Positions 47,856-59,040 of a stretch of 64,000 bases of DNA are shown in pieces (within the stretch, counting starts at the first letter, position 1; each line of letters begins with the position of its first letter). This DNA is from Gerris lacustris (taxonomy: Eukaryota; Arthropoda; Insecta; Hemiptera; Gerridae): the NCBI GenBank assembly GCA_951217055.1, contig OX578279.1:76275631-76339630 (forward strand). The letters are read 5' to 3'. The position numbers and the translations under genes were made by a program. Under the pieces are notes generated by a model. It had not been told where the DNA came from, searched no databases, and worked only from the letters and a program-made list of their open reading frames with translations.

Positions 47856-48093
47856 ATGTTAAGACGCGAGGCCACTAATTATTGCCATATTATTTTTTTC
47901 TGTTATTTAGCTTATTTTTAATGTTCCGAAAATTTATTTTGCTGGCATCTTCATGGCCAGATACTTCTAGTTTAAGGAAACTACAGTAAATTTGGATTTA
48001 CTATAACTGTATTAAATTTTGCATTGCTTTGTTGATTACCTTGTTTTATTCGATATTAAGTTGATGAATTTATATATATATAAAATTTATGTA
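47856..48093. other. Spacer
   Basis: Nothing recognised. Confidence 0.4.
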
Positions 48094-48698
48094 GTGAGAG
48101 ACACCAAGGGATGTGCCACGCAAGCGCGACACATAGGAACTGTTCCATCATCAGACATTACGTCATTAGGATGTTGGCTCGGCATTACGCCATGTCCTGC
48201 ATCGTTTCGTCGCGTCCGACTCATCAGGGGCCCGACAATGCTCACCCAACTCTGGACCTATACCAGATCAAGAAGATCAGATATAGGGCTTATCAGAGTG
48301 CTCTCATACCCCATACTTGCTTGGCTGGCAAAACACAACAGCAATTGAATACCGTGTTTGCACACTGCAATAGGCTACACATTTTGTGAGAGACTCCAAG
48401 GGATGTGCCACGCAAGTGTGACAGATAGGAACTGTTCCAACATCAGACATTAAGTAACGCAAGTATGGCGGTATGAGAGCACGCTCGTCTCTGATAAGCC
48501 CTATCCTATATCTGATCTTCTTGATCTGGTATAGGTCCAGAGTTGGGTGGGCATCATCGGGCCCCTGATGAGTCGGACGCGACGAAACGATGCAGGACAT
48601 GGCGTAATGCCGAGCCAACATCTTAATGACGTAATGTCTAATGTTGGAACAGTTCCTATGTGTCACGCTTGCGTGGCACATCCCTTGGTGTCTCTCAC
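48094..48698. mobile_element. Inverted pair of LTR-like units
   Basis: Left GTGAGAGACACCAAGGGATG and mirror at the right end. The left unit runs about 48094-48380 (CATCGTTTCGTCGCGTCCGA, ACTCATCAGGGGCC...). A second same-sense start (GTGAGAGACTCCAAGGGATG) follows at 48387, then an inverted copy fills the rest. Starting TGTGAGAGAC and ending CTACACA, a unit could be a solo LTR, but no primer-binding site or internal region is present. Confidence 0.65.
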
Positions 48699-49305
48699 AA
48701 ATTGTAATATATATATTATTTTATATAATTTAAATTATTTTAGAGAAATTATGTTCGTTAGCCTAGGTAAAATGTCCTTAAACTTTTAGTGTAATTTCTT
48801 GTGTTTGTTTAGTCCTCACATTTTATGATTACGCAAACATGTCACTGGGTTCTGGTATTTACATGTTTTACTGCAATTACATGTAATTCCTTTCTTTTCA
48901 GTCTAGCTGAATTATTTTTAGGTTTTCTTTTTTTCTTCAAGGCAAGTTATTAAAAACTGCAAAAACAGAGTGTTTTTTTTTTAACAAGCCATGAATTATG
49001 CAGGCAGCCGAGCCGCAGAGAGATAAAGTTGCCTCTTTTCATTTAAATTAAAATAAATTGCCGTTCGGTGTCAAGTTAACTAACTTGCCGGTTGCTTATC
49101 TTAATATTTAACGTTGAAAGAGGAAGTGCTATATTGTTGGAAGAACTTCTCTTTGTTTTTTTTCCACAAAGGGTTCCTGACCTTACTCTGCTGGTGAACT
49201 AAATTAATTTTGGGATGTTTTTTGGAATTTTATGCTTCACGACGTAACACCCCGTGGGGGGGGGGGGGGGCTAGATATATTTTTGTCTGAAATTACTGAG
49301 CTTTT
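48699..49305. other. Non-coding; long G tract
   Basis: G16 at about 49256-49271, otherwise unremarkable. Confidence 0.45.
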
Positions 49306-49319
49306 CTGATGATTATTTA

Positions 49320-49667
49320 AATGATAATGGTAAAGGTTAGACGGGAAGGACGAACCACTTGTTAGAACCTAGCAATCAGGCCACACTGGGCCCATTTAAC
49401 TAACCCCGTGGTGGAGAGCTCCAGCTACTTCACACGTCATACCTGTACATTGTACCGCCGAAGCGGGTATGGTGTGGTCATTAGTAAGCTATGTAAGCGT
49501 GTGTCAAAGCGTGGGGGAAGAGAACCCCTTAGGGGGTGGTCCCTCGCCCTGCTCCGTCCGTGATTAATAGATACAATTCAGAGTACCATGGCACGGGATC
49601 GAACCCACGTCCTCGTTCGCCTCACTCATTGATAGCCGGGCCAGCCGCCTAGAGCCACGCTGGCTCC
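49320..49667 (-). mobile_element. tRNA-derived SINE, copy 1
   Basis: Minus strand. The head GGAGCCAGCGTGGCTCTAGG carries an A-box-like GTGGCTCTAGG; the B box is GGTTCGATCCC. The body has GGACGGAGCAGGGCGAGG, a CCCCTAAGGGG stem and TTCTCTTCCCCCAC. The tail ends in ATTATCATT. A perfect 14-bp target duplication CTGATGATTATTTA flanks it (49306-49319, 49668-49681). Confidence 0.92.
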
Positions 49668-49681
49668 CTGATGATTATTTA

Positions 49682-50068
49682 TTATATAATTGATCTGCTG
49701 ACGACAAAAATTGGCATATATATTCAGAAAAACTCATACCCACAGGAGTTATACATTTTAGCTCTACATATTTAAATGCTCTACATAATTAAATATATAT
49801 CTATAAAATTAAATATATATCTATAAAATGTTTTCTATTTATTTATTATATCGGTTTATAAATATATATATTTAAAACACTCAACGACCACCCCCGCGCA
49901 CGAGTTACTCATGCGGGGGTGAACCAATAGAAACTGTTTAAAAAATTATAACTGTATGTATACAATAAAGTTTAAACATTTTTGTATTATGATGTTATAT
50001 GTTGGTTAAATAAAGAGAATTTTATTTTTTTTTATTTTTTATATGGGATGCTGCTTATCAAAATAGTG
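49682..50068. other. AT-rich with one GC hairpin
   Basis: CACCCCCGC (49889-49897) pairs with GCGGGGGTG (49913-49921), a stable stem in otherwise AT-rich DNA. No gene. Confidence 0.5.
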
Positions 50069-50251
50069 TGCCAATTCATGTGGCACATAGCTTCCTCGCG
50101 TCCTATTTTGTATTAATTAATGGTTTTATACTTTTAGGCTAGGCGTCCACTTGCGATTTTTTGTCGCTGCGACTTAAAAATCGCTGTCGCTAAGATTTAT
50201 GAGGTGCTCGCACTGCGACTAATAAATCGCTTGTTTTATTTTAGTTTCACA

Positions 50252-50459
50252 ATGGATATCGTTGAAACCACTTTTGTGATAGCTCTTTTGCTCCTTGCGA
50301 AATCCGAACGATGCAAACAACGTTACTGGGTTCATGCTCTTTCAAGCCAAAGATTAATAAAGGAACAGTTCTATAAGTTGCATGAAGACCTATGTAATCA
50401 TCCCCGTGATTTTTTCAAGTTTTATAGAATGAGTGTAAATTGGCCTTTTTTAAAAAAAG
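50252..50459 (+). pseudogene. Harbinger transposase N-terminal fragment
   Basis: From the ATG at 50252 the frame contains KQRYWVHALSSQRLIKEQFY and LHEDLCNHPRDFFKFYRMS. This is the conserved region upstream of the DDE domain in PIF/Harbinger (HARBI1-like) transposases: R-[YF]-W-V-H-P...F..L..DL...P..FF.[YF]FRMS. The catalytic DDE part is missing. The frame runs into the inserted hAT element. Confidence 0.85.
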
Positions 50460-50656
50460 CAGTGGCGTAACTATGGGGCCCGCATTGCGGGGGTCCCTCA
50501 GTCCCAGGGGTCTCCCGAATCCAGAAATAACTAGAATTACTATCCTTGTACCAACGTCGAGGGGGGCCCCCAATCCTTAACGGAAGAGGTTTTTTTTTTT
50601 TTTTGCTCATCGATTTTCCTTGGCGAGGGGCCCCCAATGGTCTAGCTACGCCACTG
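50460..50656. mobile_element. Small hAT-type MITE
   Basis: 197 bp, CAGTGGCGTAACTATGGGGC at the left and TAGCTACGCCACTG at the right. Near-matching 8-bp flanks (AAAAAAAG and TAAAAAAG) agree with an hAT target duplication. Rich in GGGGCCC words. Related to 59445-59636. Confidence 0.85.
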
Positions 50657-50664
50657 TAAAAAAG

Positions 50665-50758
50665 GCCTATTTTCTATTTCAATTATGAGTTTTTCTGTAT
50701 CATTCACACTGTTTATGACTTCTTCTTCACAAGACTCATCACTTGGCTTGTCTGACAT
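50665..50758 (-). pseudogene. MADF-protein N-terminal fragment
   Basis: Minus-strand ATG at 50758-50756 reads MSDKPSDESCEEEVINSV then EKLIIEIENRPFL. The second part matches the first helix of a MADF domain (LI..[IV]..RP.LW). Truncated at the junction with the transposase fragment; MADF proteins are the usual second protein of Harbinger elements. Confidence 0.65.
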
Positions 50759-51490
50759 TGTTTTAAAAAAGAAAACTTTTAAAAAAATTCACACACACGA
50801 CAGGAAAGATGAAATCATTCTGGCAGAGAAAATTTCGAATGTTTGGAGTCCTACTAAACAGTCGCAAGTGCGTGCTATTTCATGCCTGTCAGTGTGTCTC
50901 ATTCCAAACGAGCGACAATCACGTCGCCTCAAATATAAGTCTGGTTGCGTTTTTTAATCGCCGCGATTTTTTAGTCGCATATGGGTGCATTCCAATTTAA
51001 AACCATGTATTCTATTTACGCGACTAAACAATCGCACGATTAGAAATCGCAAGTGGGCGCCTTGCCTTACAACCTACTGTTGTCTAATTTATTCAATTTC
51101 CTACCGGTTATTTAAAGCTGTCAAAATTGTTTTTATTTTTCACATTAATTAAAGTGTCAATCTAGCAAAATTTAAAGAGTTTAGACGGTTGAAATTAATC
51201 TGGGGCTATCTCCAGGCTACTTTCGCAAACAATCAAAATTTCATAAAAATACTTTTTTATGAACTTACTTTGAAAACTCCGACGATTTTGATTAAAATCG
51301 GACAAGTAGTTTCGAAGATATGTTGGTTGGCCAAAATTGACCGACAGACCGATAGACAGACCCGGAACCAAAAATGTTCCCTAATGTCTGAAACGGATTT
51401 CTGTTTTGGAATTTTTGAAATTGGAGACATACAATTTTTTCGTTCTTCAGAACGATCACATAGCTTCCGTTACCGGTATGCTCTGAAGCA

Positions 51491-52067
51491 AAATTATAAA
51501 AAACGGGGAAACAAATTTATATAATATAATATATATATGCTTTATCATACAATTGTTGGACACTATTTAAATATGTTTAATAATAAAATAATTAAATTAT
51601 ATATTATATAATTCAAATTTAGTATTAATATGTATTTGAAAAGTTTTGATCGGGTTTGTGGAGCGATTTTAATTTATTAAAGATCTTTTTTAAGCGAAAG
51701 ACAGTTATTTTAGAACTGTAAAAGAAACTTTTCGAGAGGGTGAAAAAAAGACTTTTTTCGAAAAAGCCACAATTATTCAAAAATAACATTTATGTTTGAA
51801 GTATTTTTTTAACAGCATTTTTAGCTTTTAAAGTTGATTTTTTTTTTTCAATGGATTATTCTTGATGTTTCTTTTATCTCTTATGAATGAATGTAATATC
51901 AATGAATGTTTTCCAAACATTCATTGATGTTTGAAAGGTCATTTGATTGGAGTATTTTTGAGTGCTTATTTATTCTCATCTGAATAATTTCCTCTTATGA
52001 ATTCTATTTACAGAAAGGAAATCTTTTAAATAACATCCTTTAAAAAGAAAAATGTTTGGCCTTTTTT
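51491..52067. other. AT-rich non-coding
   Basis: A short inverted phrase around ATGAATGTTTTCCAAACATTCAT (51903-51925, loop at CC) occurs; nothing else. Confidence 0.45.
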
Positions 52068-52690
52068 ACTTTCTCGTTATAAAAAAAAAGTATTGTGATG
52101 GCGCAAAAATTCGATTTTGATATTTTGATGGATTTACACGTTAGGAGGTCCCCTGAGTCCAAAAAGTGGTTTTTAAAAAAATGTCTGTCTGTCGTCTGTG
52201 CAGACGCGTGGAGCCTAAACTACTGGGCCGATTTTGACGTAATTTGGCATACATGTTCAGAAAAATCATAACCTGAGGCGAAAATCGAAAAATTAATTTT
52301 AGCTCCAAATTTGGGGGCGCTATCCCCCCCAAAACTGTGAAAAAGTTAGAAAAAAATATTTCTCGAAAATTGTTCCTACGATTTTGATTAAAATTTTCTA
52401 AAATGTAGTCCATTTAAATACGAACCTACCGATATAAGTCATTTTCTCGGGAAAAATTTAGTTCCTTAGTAAATAGTTTTAAACGTGGACGAAGAGAGGC
52501 AAGGTTCGATTCCCCGCCGAGGAGAACTTATTTTTTTGATACATTTTGATGAAATGTTCAATAATAATTAAATGTACCTACTAAAATACGTAAACCAATA
52601 TTTTAAAACACTGGGCTAAGTAATTATGAACTCGTAAATGAGAAAGTTTGTCTGAGTTGTCTCGGACCGATTTTTTTATTAATTATATCA
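52068..52690 (+). repeat. Family B repeat, copy 3
   Basis: Best copy: TTTACTTTCTCGTTAT, GATGGATTTACACGTTAGGA, TGTCTGTCTGTCGTCTGTGC, GGGCCGATTTTGACGTAATT, GGTTCGATTCCCCGCCGAGG, TGATGAAATGTTCAATAATA. Confidence 0.88.
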
Positions 52691-53095
52691 AATGGACGAG
52701 TAATTCCGTTGACTTTTTTTTTTTACACCTACTTTAATCTTATTATTATTATTATTATTATTTTTTTTAGATTTTGCGAAACTTACTCAAATTACGAACA
52801 CAAATTAAGTTCGCATTTTGTGTTCTTACTCACCAATAATTCGTTCCCTAAAGTTTGCATGTAAGGATGAGAGGGATGCAAGAATATATCAAATTCCCCT
52901 CATTTTACATCTAAAGCAAATAGTAGTATTTTGATTTCACATTTGAGCAAATATTATGGTAGAGAAGAGAAGAAAAGCTTTACAGTGTAGTGAAACCAGG
53001 CACCGGAAATTCGACAAAATATGTAACCTCAGATTTATGTGCTCTCAACACCAAACTCCAAATACAAAGAGCCGAGACAATAACAGTACACTTTT
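52691..53095. other. Non-coding; ATT microsatellite
   Basis: (ATT)n at about 52740-52763; nothing else recognised. Confidence 0.45.
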
Positions 53096-53347
53096 CTCTA
53101 CGATAATTCTTACAAATATTTATACATTTAAACTCAAAATAATTATATTATCTAATAAATTTTATCAATATCGTGATAATGTATTTTTTAGGTGTAAGAA
53201 AAAAAGACGATTTAAAACATGTTGTATAGATGAAACATTTCGACCCTGACTAATGTCATCTTCAGTCGTTATTAACTAAAACAAACAATAATGTCAATTT
53301 AACATATCTAGTAGAACATAATTACATATTGTTTTTATCCCTTAATT

Positions 53348-54104
53348 AAAGCGAGCGTAAGCGAGCTTCTTACATTCAACGAAATATGCATCCTGTCTGT
53401 CTGTCTGTGTGTAACGTTTACGTGTCCGACGATAACTTGAGTAAAAGTTGACCGATTTAGTTGAAATTTGGTACACATCTTCCTTTTACTAATACTCAGA
53501 CTAAGTTTGTTGGACAGCGTGATCCGTCCAAGAGATCGCGCGCGATGCTCGCGTAATCGTTAGCTTCAAATTTAAAATTGGAATTTCAGGACGGGATAAA
53601 ATTCTATCATCACCTATTCGATGAGACGAACATTTTTTTTAAATAACATTTTTTAGTAAAACCAACAACGACACTGCTATGAATTAATAAAGATCGCTAA
53701 AATTATTAAAGCGGACCTAAACGTTTAAAATAGAGAAAACAACCTCTTTACCAATATCTTACGTCCTAACGTAACGGTTTTAATAAAACTTCATGTACAT
53801 CGTCTAAAGTACAATTGAAACAAGTATGTAAAATTTCAACTTGATACAAGCAGTAGTATTTGAGTAATGAAGTGATACATTTATAATAATTGTTTAAAAG
53901 CTACGACGGGTGGTTAAGATTGTTAGAGTCGTCTTGTGTGTAGGTTTGTTTAGGAAGTCAAGCTTTGTACCGAGTACCCCCACTCTACCTCACACTACCC
54001 TCTTCCACTTATCTTCAACTATGATATTCATCATGATTAACAAATTTTAATAGTCAGTATTATATTGCACGCTTGCTTTAATGATAGAGCCACGCGATGC
54101 GTAG
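53348..54104 (+). repeat. Family E repeat, copy 2
   Basis: From AAAGCGAGCGTAAGCGAGCT to AGAGCCACGCGATGCGTAG, parallel to 36607-38067 but with a single 70-bp unit and no expansion. Confidence 0.85.
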
Positions 54105-54109
54105 TATTA

Positions 54110-54536
54110 AATCACTTATGAAGTCATTATTCTATCTCTCTGGGAGAGCGTCATATAATAGTCATTGTTTAAAATTTAAAACTTTTTAAAAATAAAGTTT
54201 AAAAAACATACATGGTCAAGGTCAACTAACCCCACTACTACATCATACTGAATACAAATTATTGAAAACTTTATAAATAGCAAATGAATTAGCAACAATT
54301 TTAATATCTAATGGTAACAAATTTAAAATCAATAACATAACAAGTATCAACAATTAAAATTCATTCGTTTGCTATGGTTAAAGTTTTCAATCATTTGTAT
54401 TCAGTATGATGTAGTGGATAAGTTGACCTTGACCATGTATGTTTTTTAAACTTCTTTTTAAAAATGTTATAATTTTAAACAATGACTAATATATGACGCT
54501 CTCCCAGAAAGATAGAATAATGACTTCATAAGTGAG
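54110..54536. repeat. Inner palindrome, about 430 bp
   Basis: Arms of about 185 bp: ATCACTTATGAAGTCATTAT at the left is mirrored at the right end. Both arms include CATGGTCAAGGTCAACT and CATACTGAATACAAAT. Loop of about 50 bp. Confidence 0.85.
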
Positions 54537-54740
54537 TTAAACTAACTACTTTAAACTATGTTTACATTATTATAATTAAGGGATAAAAATAATATATAAT
54601 TATGTTCTATTGGATATGAGAAATTGACATTAGTGTTTGGTTGTTTTAGTTAATAAAGACTGAAGTTGACCTTAGTCAGGGTCAAAACGTTTCATCTAAA
54701 CAACAAGTTTCAAATCGTTGTTTTTTCTTACACCTAAAAA

Positions 54741-55315
54741 GGGAGCCAGGGTGGCCGAGGTGGTAAAGACACCGGGCAGCTATCACTGAGTCGAGGCAAC
54801 TCGAGGTCGTGGGTTCGATCCCGGGCCATGATACACTGAATGCATCTATGAATCGCGGACGGAGCAGGGCGAGGGACACCCCCTGAGGGGTTCTCTTCCC
54901 CCACGATGTCTAGTGGGTTCGATCCGTGTCATGAAATGTGATCTGTATCTATGGTTCGAGGTCGGAGTAGGGCGAGGGGACCCCCTGAGGGGTTCTCTTC
55001 CCCCACGATGTCTAGTGGGTTCGATCCGTGTCATGAAATGTGATCTTTATCTATGGTTCGAGGTCATAGTAGGGCGAGGGGACCCCCTGAGGGGTCCTCT
55101 TCCCCCACACTTTGAAGCACGCTCATATAGCTTACTAATGACCACACCATACTCGCTTCGGCGGTAGAATGTACAAATGTATGATGTGTGAAGTAGCTGG
55201 AACTCTCCACCACGGGGAAGTAAAATGGGTCCACTGTAAGGCATGACTGCAAGGTTCGAACAAGTGTTTCGTCCTACCCGTCTAGTAGGAAGTACTAGGT
55301 AACTACTACTACTGC
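54741..55315 (+). mobile_element. tRNA-derived SINE, copy 2, with tripled B-box unit
   Basis: The head GGGAGCCAGGGTGGCCGAGG has a class II tRNA (Leu/Ser-like) A box, TGGCCGAGGTGG. B box GGTTCGATCC occurs three times (about 54812, 54916, 55018) because a unit of about 102 bp (B box, GGAGTAGGGCGAGGGGACCC, stem CCCCTGAGGGG, TCTTCCCCCAC) is repeated. The 3' tail is (CTA)n-like. 12-bp target duplication TACACCTAAAAA at 54729-54740 and 55316-55327. Confidence 0.93.
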
Positions 55316-55417
55316 TACACCTAAAAAATCCATCATCACGATATTGATAAAATTTATTAGAAAATATAATTGTTTTGAGTTTAATAGTATAAATATTTGT
55401 AAGAATTATGGTAGAGA

Positions 55418-55940
55418 AGTTGAAAGGATAGATTACTTGAAGCTGTTTGGTTCTATGAATATTTGAAACTATTACAAGACAAACTGGTAGAGTGAATCAT
55501 ATTAAACTTTCCCGGTATTTTGAATTATATTCTTAGTCCCTTTCCTTGATAATTAAAACAACTCAAATACCTGTCCTGTATAATTAAATTTAACAACTTT
55601 TCTTTATAAACAATTGTTTAGTTAAATTTAATTATAAATAAGGATTTCTCAATCAGTTTAAACCATACTGTATTTGACTTTATAAACCTATAATTAAATA
55701 AACTTGCTTTTATTATACATGTATATGTCAAACTTACTCATTGTAAATTTATAAAGTAAACTAGTTGTCTATGAAACAAGAAATTATTAGTTTCATTCAG
55801 TGCTTTTGAAACTTTAGATTGGCTCAATCTTCTTAAAACATTTTTAATTCCAATAACTTTTGAATTAAAAGTTTGGAATTGAAAAAAGTTGGATACTTCG
55901 TTGACTCGTGAACAAGACTTTTACCTATTTTATTATTTTT
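55418..55940. other. AT-rich non-coding
   Basis: Nothing recognised. Confidence 0.45.
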
Positions 55941-56695
55941 GGATCGAAGTTCCTTATGGCACGTTCTGGAGCCCGGGAGTGAATCCAAAAAAAAAACGAC
56001 CAAAATCACCGTCACAAAATCACCGTCACGCAAAATCCGTCACGAAATCTACAGATGACGATAACTTGAGTAAAAGATCACCGAGTTAGATGAAATTTCG
56101 TACACATGTTCATTTTACCAATGCACAGGCTGAGTTCGTCGGAAAACGTTATCCGCCCAAGCGTTCACGCGCAACGCTTGCGTAAACATAAGCTTCAATA
56201 GACGGGAAAAAGTGTTATTAAGGAAGCCTGTTACTTGACTTGTTTTGATTATTTTTGTTATATATGTCAAAAATGTCTCTTAGTTTTGTAAATAAATAAA
56301 ATATAATCATGTAAAATTTCCCCTGATACGAGCAGAAGCTGTAGAGTAGGGAAGAGATATATTTTATAATATTTTAAATTAGTAGGCCGGGTAGGTAGAA
56401 AACAGTTCTATTTCATTCAACTCCTTTAACAACTTGATCAACTTTTTTCTTATATTTAAAATATATTTATAGTAAGACGCTTGCTTTAATGATACACAAT
56501 GATTTTCTTTGAATTTTTCCTTAACTCTTGCTAGGTACAAACAGTTCGTTACTTTTAATTTTGTCTCTTTTCTAACTCCGCCATGTATAAGTAGTTAGCA
56601 ATGTATACGTACTTAGCAGTGAGATTTTATAATTTATATTTAATGAAAAATGTAAGGAACTTCATTCCTACAGGGTGTCCCGCGACACTACACGT
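55941..56695 (+). repeat. Family D repeat, copy 2
   Basis: Starts GGATCGAAGTTCCTTATGGC, then GATAACTTGAGTAAAAGATC, a GTTCACGCGCAACGCTTGCG palindrome, TAACTCCGCCATGTATAAG, and ends AAGGAACTTCATTCC then CAGGGTGTCCCGCGACAC. Reverse of 27090-28153 with an internal deletion. Confidence 0.83.
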
Positions 56696-56844
56696 ATTTT
56701 TTGTTGTAAGTGTGGTTTTGGATATGAAATAATTATCCTTTACCCTTACCTAGAAGTTTCTTTAGCCTCTTCTATTTTGTTATTCGTCTTTTACCTTTAT
56801 TATTATATTTTATCAAAGCTTTCTAGTAGTACTTAATCTTTATA

Positions 56845-57980
56845 CAGAGTGACCCGCGATAAAATTTCATGAAGAAACTAGTGGATTCTAAAAGTCAAAT
56901 GCAACAAAAAATTTCGATTAAGCATATGCCCATTTCTCAATAGTTCTCGAGATATCGATTTACGTTTTCTTTCTTCAAAATGTTTCACGAAAATTTTCGA
57001 ACAATGCCTAATATCTCAAAAACTAAATGATTTGGAGAAATTGGGCTAAGGAACGATTTTAAAAAGCATAAAACAACCTTTCAGAATCACTCATTTATTT
57101 TCAAATTATCAGGTGCTAAGCATTTTTTTAATCCTGTTACATTTAAAAATTTGGATTTTTTAAAAATTCGACCACGAAATTCCTGAGCTTTCAACTCTTA
57201 ATTGAGGGATGTTAGAAGAGTGGCGATTTCAGGAAAAACACCTGCTTTTCATAAGCTTTCAAATGGTATAATTGAAGTTTAAGATCAAAGGACTAGTTTA
57301 TAAATTATGGTGGATTGAATGTTACCAGACGTGAAATTTTTCGGTCAGGATCTCAACCAATTCTTGAACAAATGCAAAAAAGGTTTCCCCAAACGAAACT
57401 ACAACACTTCGGGTTCTTATAGGAAATTTGACGCTGAACAAAAAAGTCCTATAAACATGGGCCCGGAACAGCTTCGTTTTAGAGATATTCACGAAAAACA
57501 TTAAAAAGCATCACTTTTGGCGTTTATCCTTACAATTCTCAAATTACTTTGCTTTGTAAGTTTCATCGCACATTTCCGTTTCCCCAATTTTTAACCACTT
57601 CCCGTGATTCAATCTTCCCCAAATTTTGCACATAGATACAACTAAGGTGAAGAATACAGAAACCAAAAAAACAAAAAATAAAAACAAAATGGCGTCAAAT
57701 TTATTTGCTTTTTAAGTTTCATCGCACACCTATTACCCCAATTTTGAACCACTTACCGTCATTTAATCTTCCCCACATTTTGCACATAGATACAACTAAG
57801 GTGAAGAATACAGAACCCCCCCCCCCCAAAAAAAACGAAAAAAAAAAAAAAAAATGGCGTCATATTTATTTGCTTTTTAAGTTTCATCGCACACCTATTA
57901 CCCCAAATTTGAACCACTTCCCGTGATTCATCATCCCCAAATTTTGCACATAGAAACAACTATGGTGAAGAATACAGGGG

Positions 57981-58015
<35 letters not shown>

Positions 58016-58203
58016 TGAAAAATGGAATTTTTATATTAATTATTGCTCTAATACTCCTTGAAGCAAATCTTGTAGAGAAAATAATTTTTCGTTGACTGAT
58101 ATCATCAGCCAGTCATATGCCTACTCGACATTTTTGTTGCATTTGATCCATAAAATCCGCCAGTTTCTTTATGACATTTTATCACGGGTCACGGGTCACT
58201 CTG
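56845..58203. mobile_element. TA-flanked TIR element carrying another element
   Basis: Inverted ends of about 75 bp: CAGAGTGACCCGCGATAAAA at 56845, and a mirror ending at 58203 with ACGGGTC duplicated. TA on both sides. Contains a small frame (57319-57504) with no domain and the three-unit repeat element at 57530-58015. Confidence 0.82.
57530..58015 (-). mobile_element. Three-unit copy of the ACTGGTCTTA-type repeat
   Basis: Reverse orientation; three units with CTTCCCCAAATTTTGCACAT and GTTTCATCGCACACCTATTA, ending in a long A tract (57979-58011). The terminal ACTGGTC words are lost. Confidence 0.8.
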
Positions 58204-58205
58204 TA

Positions 58206-58512
58206 TATACTACAAAAATGAATGTTTGTTTGTCTGTATCTTATGCCTGCCTAAAACGTTCATCCGATTGCGATGAAAATTTGGGGTATGGTTGGATACC
58301 CGGGAAGTTTTTTGAGTTAGTAGAACTATGTTTAAATTTTAGTACACAGGGGTACGGGGTATAAATCAAATATCAAAGTAATGAAAACCTTTAATGACGC
58401 ATATCGTTGAAAAGCTCTTTAAGAGTACAGCAATTATTGTTATGTACATTTTTGAGGGTGGGAGGGGGGGGGGGTAAACTGGAAAATATGATAAAATTTC
58501 TATAATCTAGGT
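58206..58512 (+). repeat. Family H repeat
   Basis: AATGAATGTTTGTTTGTCTG, CATCCGATTGCGATGAAAAT, ACACAGGGGTACGGGGTATA and GAAAAGCTCTTTAAGAGTAC; related to 26763-27089. Another variant of the TGTCTG ... CGAT.. module. Confidence 0.7.
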
Positions 58513-58785
58513 ATATCTATATAAATAAAAATGAATGTTTGTTTATCTGTATGACTCTTATGCCAATATTGTATATTGACGTCCAAACTTTTGTGTTTTA
58601 TTTACCAATAATTCATCAAAACACTTTCATAGTCCTTAGATTATCTATCTTAATATAACAAAATATTAAGATTTTTTTTTTTTAACATATTTTTAATTAT
58701 TATTATTTTTTGTTACAGGTAAATTTTCAAGTTGATTATGATTCTTTCGTTTATTTGTAAGTATTAACGCTTTGTCTCATATGGG

Positions 58786-59040
58786 CTGTATGTAATTATA
58801 GATTGATTATAATGAATTAGTTGTAATGGTAATGGACTGTATAAAATTATAGATTGATTATAATGAATTAGTTGTAATGGTAATGGACTGTATAAAATTA
58901 TAGATTGATTATAATGAATTAGTTGTAATGGTAATGGACTGTATGTAATTATAGATTGATTATAATGAATTAGTTGTAATGGTAATGGACTGTATAAAGT
59001 TATAGATTGATTATAATGAATTAGTTGTAATGGTTAAGTC
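58786..59040 (+). repeat. 51-bp tandem array, five units
   Basis: Unit ATTATAGATTGATTATAATG then AATTAGTTGTAATGG and TAATGGACTGTATAAA, almost identical in all five. Confidence 0.93.

Larger units (their letters stand above)
50137..51066. mobile_element. PIF/Harbinger element, internally deleted
   Basis: The ends GGCTAGGCGTCCACTTGCGA and its mirror (GGCAAGGCGCCCACTTGCGA read from the right) are flanked by TTA (50134-50136, 51067-51069). That is the PIF/Harbinger target, confirmed by the family A sequence resuming after it. Subterminal GCGACT/AGTCGC words are frequent. It holds the starts of both genes normal for this superfamily: a transposase on the plus strand and a MADF protein on the minus strand, each cut off, with an hAT element between. 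Confidence 0.92.
50069..51490 (-). repeat. Family A repeat, copy 8, split by insertion
   Basis: Left TGCCAATTCATGTGGCACAT, right GGTATGCTCTGAAGCA. The family phrase CTTTTACAACCTAC is cut after CTTTTA by the Harbinger element and resumes at 51067. Confidence 0.9.
53096..55417. mobile_element. Nested palindromic element complex
   Basis: Outer arms 53096-53346 and 54575-55417 are inverted copies (GATAATTCTTACAAATATTT, TTAGGTGTAAGAAAAAA, CCCTGACTAATGTCATCTTC). Between the arms sit a family E copy (53348-54104) and a second palindrome (54110-54536). The right arm is itself split by a SINE (54741-55315). Confidence 0.82.

Noticed and set aside
48019..48681. Open frames of 92-125 codons
   Set aside because: Mirror-image frames from the two arms of an inverted repeat; no domain recognised.
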